In this document: positions 6,282-10,390 of the stretch, piece by piece
Position numbering within the stretch: position 1 is the stretch's first letter
Layout: each line of letters begins with the position of its first letter
Origin: Lentisphaeria bacterium UBA4640
GTDB lineage: Bacteria; Verrucomicrobiota; Lentisphaeria; Victivallales; UBA1829
Direction of reading: 5' to 3'
Length of the DNA stretch: 10,390 nucleotides
Assembly: GCA_002405835.1 (NCBI GenBank)
Contig: DHMO01000029.1
Span: 1 to 10,390, forward strand
Program-made: the position numbers and the translations under genes
The notes under the pieces: model-generated
What the model was told of the DNA's origin: nothing
Seen by the model: only the letters and a program-made list of their open reading frames with translations
Databases searched by the model: none

Positions 6282-9200
6282 TTAGAGGGTTTCTTCGAGT
6301 TCGAAAAATGGAGTCGGTCCGTTCCGGAGCGCGGCGGTGTCAATCTGAATTTCCAGACCGTCTGCGGAATGGGTGACGGGGATCTCCTCGCTGCGGCTTC
6401 CGTCGGGAGCGAGCGCATGGAGTTTCCAGTTTCCCCTGCGGTGAACGGTCACATTCAGCGTTCCGGTGCGGGCAAGAACGGGGGATTTGCCGCAATCAAG
6501 CATGGTCGCGCGGTCGGCGGCGAGCATCATGCCGGAATTGGTCTCTTCGGTCATGTAGAGCAAAACCATGCGGCGGCTCTTTTCGAGCGGCACTCCGTCA
6601 ACTGAGGTCAGGGCGGTACAGCTGTTGGCGGAGCTGTTTTTCACTTCCATAATTTTCAGGTTCTGAGCATTTCCGGCGGTCATGCAGACCGCTTCGGTGC
6701 GCGAGGTGACAACGGTCATTCTCTTTTCGGGAGCATTCAGAAAGATTTCCCCCGTGTCGCTCTGGAAAATCCCGCGTGTGGGATCCGTGATGTTCCCGGA
6801 GGGCAGAATGCCCTTCCGCTTCATCATGTTCACGGTCTCGGGAAGAGAGAAACCGCTGTCCGCCGACTGAATGACATCGGAAAACCAGTCGTGCGAATAG
6901 ATCTGGGCAACGTTGGAAACCGGCAACGAGAGATCCGCGCGCGGATTCCGGACGGTTCCCTCTGCGGCGGTTTCATCCGGGAAGACGAGCCCGAATCCGG
7001 AAAGCAGGCTCAGCGTTGACTGCGCAGAGCTGACCGCATTGTCGGCATGCAGGTCTTTCTCCAGAAATTCCCGCGGAACATTCAGCGCGACTGTGTGCGG
7101 AGATTTCTTCACATCTCCGCGCTGAAACAGGTTCGCAGACAGAAACTGTGCGGCGCGGCTCAGCGGAGAGAATCCCGCGGTGAAGTTGTCAAGCGGGAGT
7201 CTGTGTTCTCTGTTCAGGACGACAGGCTGCTGATGCACCGTGATTGCCGCATAGCCCTGCAGAGCGGAGTATGCTCCGAAAACCATTCCGGCTTCATAGC
7301 GGTACGGGTTCCAGAAACAGTGGTTGTATTCTCCGCTGATGAAGGGGCGTCCCAGAAGTTTTGTAGCATTGGCGTCTTTCCAGTATCCGGTTTTTGCTTC
7401 GATGGAGCTGTTCGCCTTGACAACCGAGCCTTTCCTGAGGCTTGCAGTGGGATGATTGAAATAGGAATGGACATCCGTAATCTGTGAAGTTTGCCACCGC
7501 GCGGCGGAATGACCGAGCTGCTTGGAGTAACTGTAGTTTGTCACGAGACCGCGGAAGCCGGTTTCGCGGATGATTTTTTCGCACTGTTCCGCGCTTGCTT
7601 TCGCACGGTCCATACAGAAGAGCGCGAAATCGTTGGCATGTTTTTCCTGTTTGGAACGGGGGATTGCCGCATCGGGCGCCGGTCTGCCGTATTTCTTTTC
7701 GAGCCATGCGCGCCAGAATTTCAAAATATGTTTTTCCGCTTCCGGATGCGTGCGGAACAGCGAAAACATGCGGTCGCCAAGTCCGAGGGACTGTTCGTTG
7801 TAGTATTCGATGCAGAAAATCGCCGGTTCGTCTTTCCACGCAGCGCCGGTGTAGGGATTGACATGTTCAAGCAGGGATTTGACGCCGAAGCGGAAATGTT
7901 TCATTTCCCATTCACCGTTGAAATACATCATGAATTTGTGAAGCGTGCGGTCGCGAAACGTGTTGCGCTCTCTGCTGAAAAGATTGAAATTGAAAATGGG
8001 GAGATGTGTGTAAATTCCCTGCTTTTTCAATTCTGCGATCAGGAAATCCGCGCGGTCCAGATAGAACGGATTGAGCTGATATTCCTGTTTTGAATCAAGA
8101 ACGAGCCAGCGGTCGAAAGACTGCGTGCGAAACAGATTGTATCCCTGGCGTTTCGCCGCCTGTGCAAATCTCCGGACAGCGGCTTTGAATTCATCGTTGT
8201 CTTTGATTGCCATAATGCCGTTCAGCGCGAAAGTGTTGAACCCCAGCAGACGAACGGGCTGTTCCGGCGCGTTTTCGAACACGACTCTGCCATCCGGCGA
8301 AAGAACCGCTGGACCGTATTTCCCCGCGGGAGCGTCGTTTTGTGCGGAGAGATCCAATGCGCTTCCCTGGATGATTTCCAGGGCGGAGTCCCGATACGGC
8401 TTCCATGTTTTTCCTTCGCGGAAAACAATCGGATCGCGCGGTTCCGCGCAGAGGAATCCCCAGCCGCGTGAGCCTGCACGGACAACCGCGACAAGGATGT
8501 TTTCGCCTTTGCGGATATGGAAATCATGAAAATTGCTGTCCGCATTCAGAGGCGTTGGACCCTGCGCTTTCAGACAATGTGTTCCATTGAGATAAATGTC
8601 AAAGCTCCAGTCTGCGGCGAATCCGATCCGCATCAGTCCCTCTTTGTCCGAATGAAAACGGTTGTAAAGGATTGCGCTTGAAGTCTCTTTCCTGAATTTT
8701 TCCGGATTCATCCGGCGCAGGTCGATTCCTGTTTTCCCCATGACCGCTTTTGCGGAGCCGGACGGGATTGAACAGAAGTCCGGTTTGCTTTTATCCCAGA
8801 CAATGCTCCATTCGGATGAAACTGCAAACGGCAGAGCGTCGATTCTGCAAATCTGTACAGAGGAGAGCTCAACGGGACCGGACATCCGGCTGAAATTAAG
8901 GGTCAGGTGGGCCGGAGCTCCGTTCCGGTGGTGGGCGGTGAAAACGGTCTCAAGCTCATGAGTTCCCTGTTCGAGCTTCCATTCCTTTACAAGCCCCGCC
9001 GCCGTCCACGGTTTCTGTTTCTGCTGATAGACCGCGCGGAAGATACCTTTTCCGCCGCACTTCATCCGTATGGAAAGACGGTATCCGGTTCCCTCTTCCA
9101 GGTTCAGTTCCTGCATCATCAGTGATGAAAATTTCTGCGCTCCGGCGGGAGATTCGACAACGGCCCCCTTTTCCGTGCCGCGGAATGAAAGCCCTGAAAA

Positions 9201-9317
9201 TGTCCATGCCGTGTTCCCTTTGGAAAAATCCCCGTTTTTCAGCAGATTTTCTTCAGCGGTCAAGCCGAACGCCAGCAGGAGGGCAAAGAGACCGAAAATG
9301 TTTTTCCGTAATTTCAT
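6282..9317 (-). CDS. Secreted multidomain glycosidase, clan GH-A-like
   Basis: A 1011-residue exported enzyme. A signal peptide covers about 1-21 (basic start, FGLFALLLAFGLTA). Residues 23-160 (ENLLKNGDFSKGNTAWTF onward) look like a CBM4/9-type carbohydrate-binding beta-sandwich. Residues about 170-295 form a second sandwich with the DIYLNG...GEN segments seen in galactose-binding/PA14-like modules of beta-galactosidases. A TIM barrel spans about 340-720: RLLGFNTFALNG (356-367), NLFRTQSFDRW (394-404), then YYNEQS with likely acid/base E508, and FISGEYNH with likely nucleophile E663, the Asn-Glu/Glu pair of clan GH-A. The C-terminal part (about 845-1010) is beta-rich (SDTGEIFLN start at 853). 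The exact GH family was not recognised; GH5-related, GH158 or an unclassified family are options. The ATG at 9317 follows an AAAGAGA site, 11 bp after the pseudopilin stop, so the genes are cotranscribed. It probably attacks an extracellular polysaccharide or glycoconjugate. Confidence 0.85.
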   Translation of the reverse strand: MKLRKNIFGLFALLLAFGLTAEENLLKNGDFSKGNTAWTFSGLSFRGTEKGAVVESPAGAQKFSSLMMQELNLEEGTGYRLSIRMKCGGKGIFRAVYQQKQKPWTAAGLVKEWKLEQGTHELETVFTAHHRNGAPAHLTLNFSRMSGPVELSSVQICRIDALPFAVSSEWSIVWDKSKPDFCSIPSGSAKAVMGKTGIDLRRMNPEKFRKETSSAILYNRFHSDKEGLMRIGFAADWSFDIYLNGTHCLKAQGPTPLNADSNFHDFHIRKGENILVAVVRAGSRGWGFLCAEPRDPIVFREGKTWKPYRDSALEIIQGSALDLSAQNDAPAGKYGPAVLSPDGRVVFENAPEQPVRLLGFNTFALNGIMAIKDNDEFKAAVRRFAQAAKRQGYNLFRTQSFDRWLVLDSKQEYQLNPFYLDRADFLIAELKKQGIYTHLPIFNFNLFSRERNTFRDRTLHKFMMYFNGEWEMKHFRFGVKSLLEHVNPYTGAAWKDEPAIFCIEYYNEQSLGLGDRMFSLFRTHPEAEKHILKFWRAWLEKKYGRPAPDAAIPRSKQEKHANDFALFCMDRAKASAEQCEKIIRETGFRGLVTNYSYSKQLGHSAARWQTSQITDVHSYFNHPTASLRKGSVVKANSSIEAKTGYWKDANATKLLGRPFISGEYNHCFWNPYRYEAGMVFGAYSALQGYAAITVHQQPVVLNREHRLPLDNFTAGFSPLSRAAQFLSANLFQRGDVKKSPHTVALNVPREFLEKDLHADNAVSSAQSTLSLLSGFGLVFPDETAAEGTVRNPRADLSLPVSNVAQIYSHDWFSDVIQSADSGFSLPETVNMMKRKGILPSGNITDPTRGIFQSDTGEIFLNAPEKRMTVVTSRTEAVCMTAGNAQNLKIMEVKNSSANSCTALTSVDGVPLEKSRRMVLLYMTEETNSGMMLAADRATMLDCGKSPVLARTGTLNVTVHRRGNWKLHALAPDGSRSEEIPVTHSADGLEIQIDTAALRNGPTPFFELEETL

Positions 9318-9328
9318 GTGAATCTCTT

Positions 9329-10078
9329 TCAGTAGGATATTTTATGGTTTTCGAGACGGTACGATTGTGGATTGCGTGCGTAGGAAGAGGGATCCGCTTT
9401 CTGGAACAGTCCGTTTGCCATTCCGTTGAAATCCGAATCTCCTGCGTGGCCGTCGGCGAACAGCAGATTTGTGCGCCCGAGGTGACGGAGATGTACGCCG
9501 TTCTGAGCGCCGTAGAGACGGTACGACTGATTTCCTTCATATGTTCCTCCGAAGAAAACGGAATCTCCGAAAATGGTGTACGCCGTGCTGTTTTTCATGC
9601 GGTTCAGCGAGACGGCCACCCAGTCTTTGTTCTCATCTGTTTTTCCGGTCAGACGCGGATTGTTGAACTGTTTTTCATAGGTTCCCCAATGCCGTTCGTT
9701 CTGAACACCGTAGATTGTCGAGATCGCCGCTTCCGGGAAGGGCAGATTCTTTGGAGGAAGTGCGGGACAGCTGAAGAATTTCGGCAGATTTTTTGCCGTG
9801 TATCCGAGCGGGAAAATCCATTGAACGCCGATTCCGTTTACGTAGTCGATGCCCCATACACCGTCGTTTTCCGCGGCGTATCCGTGCACGAGGAGTCCGA
9901 TCTGTTTCAGATTGCTTTTGCATTGAATCGCATGAGCCCGCATTCGCGCCTTGTTGAGTGCCGGAAGAAGCATTCCGGCAAGTATTGCAATGATTGCAAT
10001 TACAACCAGAAGCTCTATAAGGGTGAATCTGTGTCTTTTCTTGAGATCGTTTTTTGCCGACAGGTCCGTGTAATTCAT
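9329..10078 (-). CDS. Type II secretion-like pseudopilin with H-X9-DG motif
   Basis: A 249-residue protein with a class III prepilin leader. Basic residues 11-17 (DLKKRHR) are followed by F18-TLIE22 and a hydrophobic helix to about residue 39. Cleavage would fall before F18 with E22 at position +5; the usual Gly at -1 is Arg here. The helix leads into LPALNKARMRAHAIQCKSNL, typical of pseudopilins in Lentisphaerae and Planctomycetes (DUF1559-like). Near the end, H199-(X9)-D209-G210 gives the H-X9-DG motif, followed by H211. C53 and C104 are the only cysteines in the mature part and could pair. The ATG at 10078 has a strong AAAAGGAG site. It is the first gene after the promoter and directly ahead of two glycosidases. 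Members of this expanded family are thought to be surface or secretion-related; an actual role in polysaccharide binding or enzyme export here is inference. Confidence 0.92.
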   Translation of the reverse strand: MNYTDLSAKNDLKKRHRFTLIELLVVIAIIAILAGMLLPALNKARMRAHAIQCKSNLKQIGLLVHGYAAENDGVWGIDYVNGIGVQWIFPLGYTAKNLPKFFSCPALPPKNLPFPEAAISTIYGVQNERHWGTYEKQFNNPRLTGKTDENKDWVAVSLNRMKNSTAYTIFGDSVFFGGTYEGNQSYRLYGAQNGVHLRHLGRTNLLFADGHAGDSDFNGMANGLFQKADPSSYARNPQSYRLENHKISY

Positions 10079-10113
10079 TTCAAATCTCCTTTTTTGTTTG
10101 AGTTACGGTATTT

Positions 10114-10141
10114 ATTATACCATAAAACGATTTTTTTACAA
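10114..10141 (-). promoter_or_regulatory. Sigma70-type promoter for the pseudopilin-glycosidase operon
   Basis: On the minus strand, a perfect -10 hexamer TATAAT (10114-10119) lies 16 bases after TTGTAA (10136-10141, four of six matches to TTGACA). Transcription would start near 10107, giving a leader of about 29 bases that holds the ribosome site of the pseudopilin gene. The T/A-rich spacer and surroundings contrast with the coding DNA. The AraC-family regulator encoded downstream would be expected to bind just upstream, but no clear paired operator was identified. Confidence 0.7.
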
Positions 10142-10390
10142 GAGCCTTTTATGACAAACAACCCATGAATTTTGTGCCATTTCCCGGTCGCCGGGCAGAA
10201 ACTCCGAAAGTTGTTGCAAATGCATCTTTTAGGTGAATAGCAAAAGCAAACGCATTTTTGAGAAATTGAACAGAGGCGAAGTGTGTTTCGTCTTGCAAAT
10301 TTCAAACACGAAACAACGCTGCTATCTGGCGCGTCCGATGAAAACGAAAATCAAGCCGTTGTTTGTGCTGAAACGCTCGGTGACGCAGAG
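10142..10390. other. Upstream region at the right edge, probably regulatory
   Basis: No gene can be supported here. A plus-strand frame is open from a GTG at 10233 to the right edge, with an ATG at 10338, but neither start has a ribosome site; it could be the start of a divergent gene or chance. The stretch contains a short palindrome CCCGG-TCG-CCGGG (10183-10195), the octamer TTGCAAAT twice on the plus strand (10215-10222 and 10293-10300), and the longer inverted repeat listed separately. These are candidate protein-binding sites only. Confidence 0.4.
10284..10315. repeat. 8-bp inverted repeat upstream of the glycosidase operon
   Basis: Perfect arms TGTTTCGT (10284-10291) and ACGAAACA (10308-10315) flank a 16-base AT-rich centre that contains TTGCAAAT. 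It lies about 175 bases upstream of the predicted transcription start of the pseudopilin operon. It could be an operator for that operon or for a divergent gene beyond the right edge, or a chance palindrome. Confidence 0.35.

Noticed and set aside
9122..10168. Long plus-strand open frame (348 codons) opposite the pseudopilin gene
   Set aside because: It runs antisense through a clear pseudopilin with a conserved prepilin leader and H-X9-DG motif, and across a good minus-strand promoter. Its translation has no recognisable domain.
10233..10390. Possible start of a divergent plus-strand gene at the right edge
   Set aside because: The frame is open for about 52 codons to the edge, but the GTG at 10233 and the ATG at 10338 lack ribosome sites and the peptide is not recognisable. 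It is left as a possibility only.

Overview
The window looks like a chromosomal segment from a Lentisphaerae-type bacterium (Victivallis or a relative within the PVC group). This is inferred from gene content: a short-leader prepilin with an FTLIELLVVIAIIAIL-type N-terminus and an H-X9-DG motif, encoded directly ahead of a large secreted glycosidase, and a lipoprotein/Ig-domain Na+/phosphate cotransporter. Base composition is moderate, and no RNA gene, CRISPR array or insertion sequence was recognised. All eight supported genes lie on the minus strand, so transcription runs from right to left.

Right block (about 4431-10141): a good sigma70-type promoter (perfect TATAAT, 10114-10119) leads into a likely operon. 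Its order is an H-X9-DG pseudopilin (9329-10078), a 1011-residue secreted multidomain clan GH-A-like glycosidase (6282-9317) and a GH16-like beta-glycanase without a signal peptide (5373-6263). The gaps are only 11 and 18 bp. After a 75-bp spacer holding a strong hairpin comes an AraC-family regulator (4431-5297). This reads as a small polysaccharide-use locus with its own regulator. The substrate cannot be fixed from sequence alone; a beta-glucan or related galactan is a reasonable guess from GH16.

Left block (178-4325): a second likely operon with its own weaker promoter (4355-4383). It holds an 868-residue fusion of lipoprotein signal, two bacterial Ig-like domains, Na+/Pi cotransporter core and PhoU-like domain (1719-4325), then a single-domain cupin (1399-1710), a Dabb (stress-responsive A/B barrel) protein (1086-1388) and a 292-residue protein built from seven tandem four-cysteine modules (178-1056). 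Gaps are 8, 10 and 29 bp, and the cupin stop codon is part of the Shine-Dalgarno sequence of the Dabb gene. No clear functional thread joins the last three to phosphate uptake.

The edges (1-177 and 10142-10390) hold no gene that can be supported. The items most worth a second look are the seven-module cysteine protein, the architecture and internal PhoU duplication of the transporter, the unassigned GH-A-like enzyme, and the leaderless GH16 enzyme cotranscribed with a secreted glycosidase and a pseudopilin.
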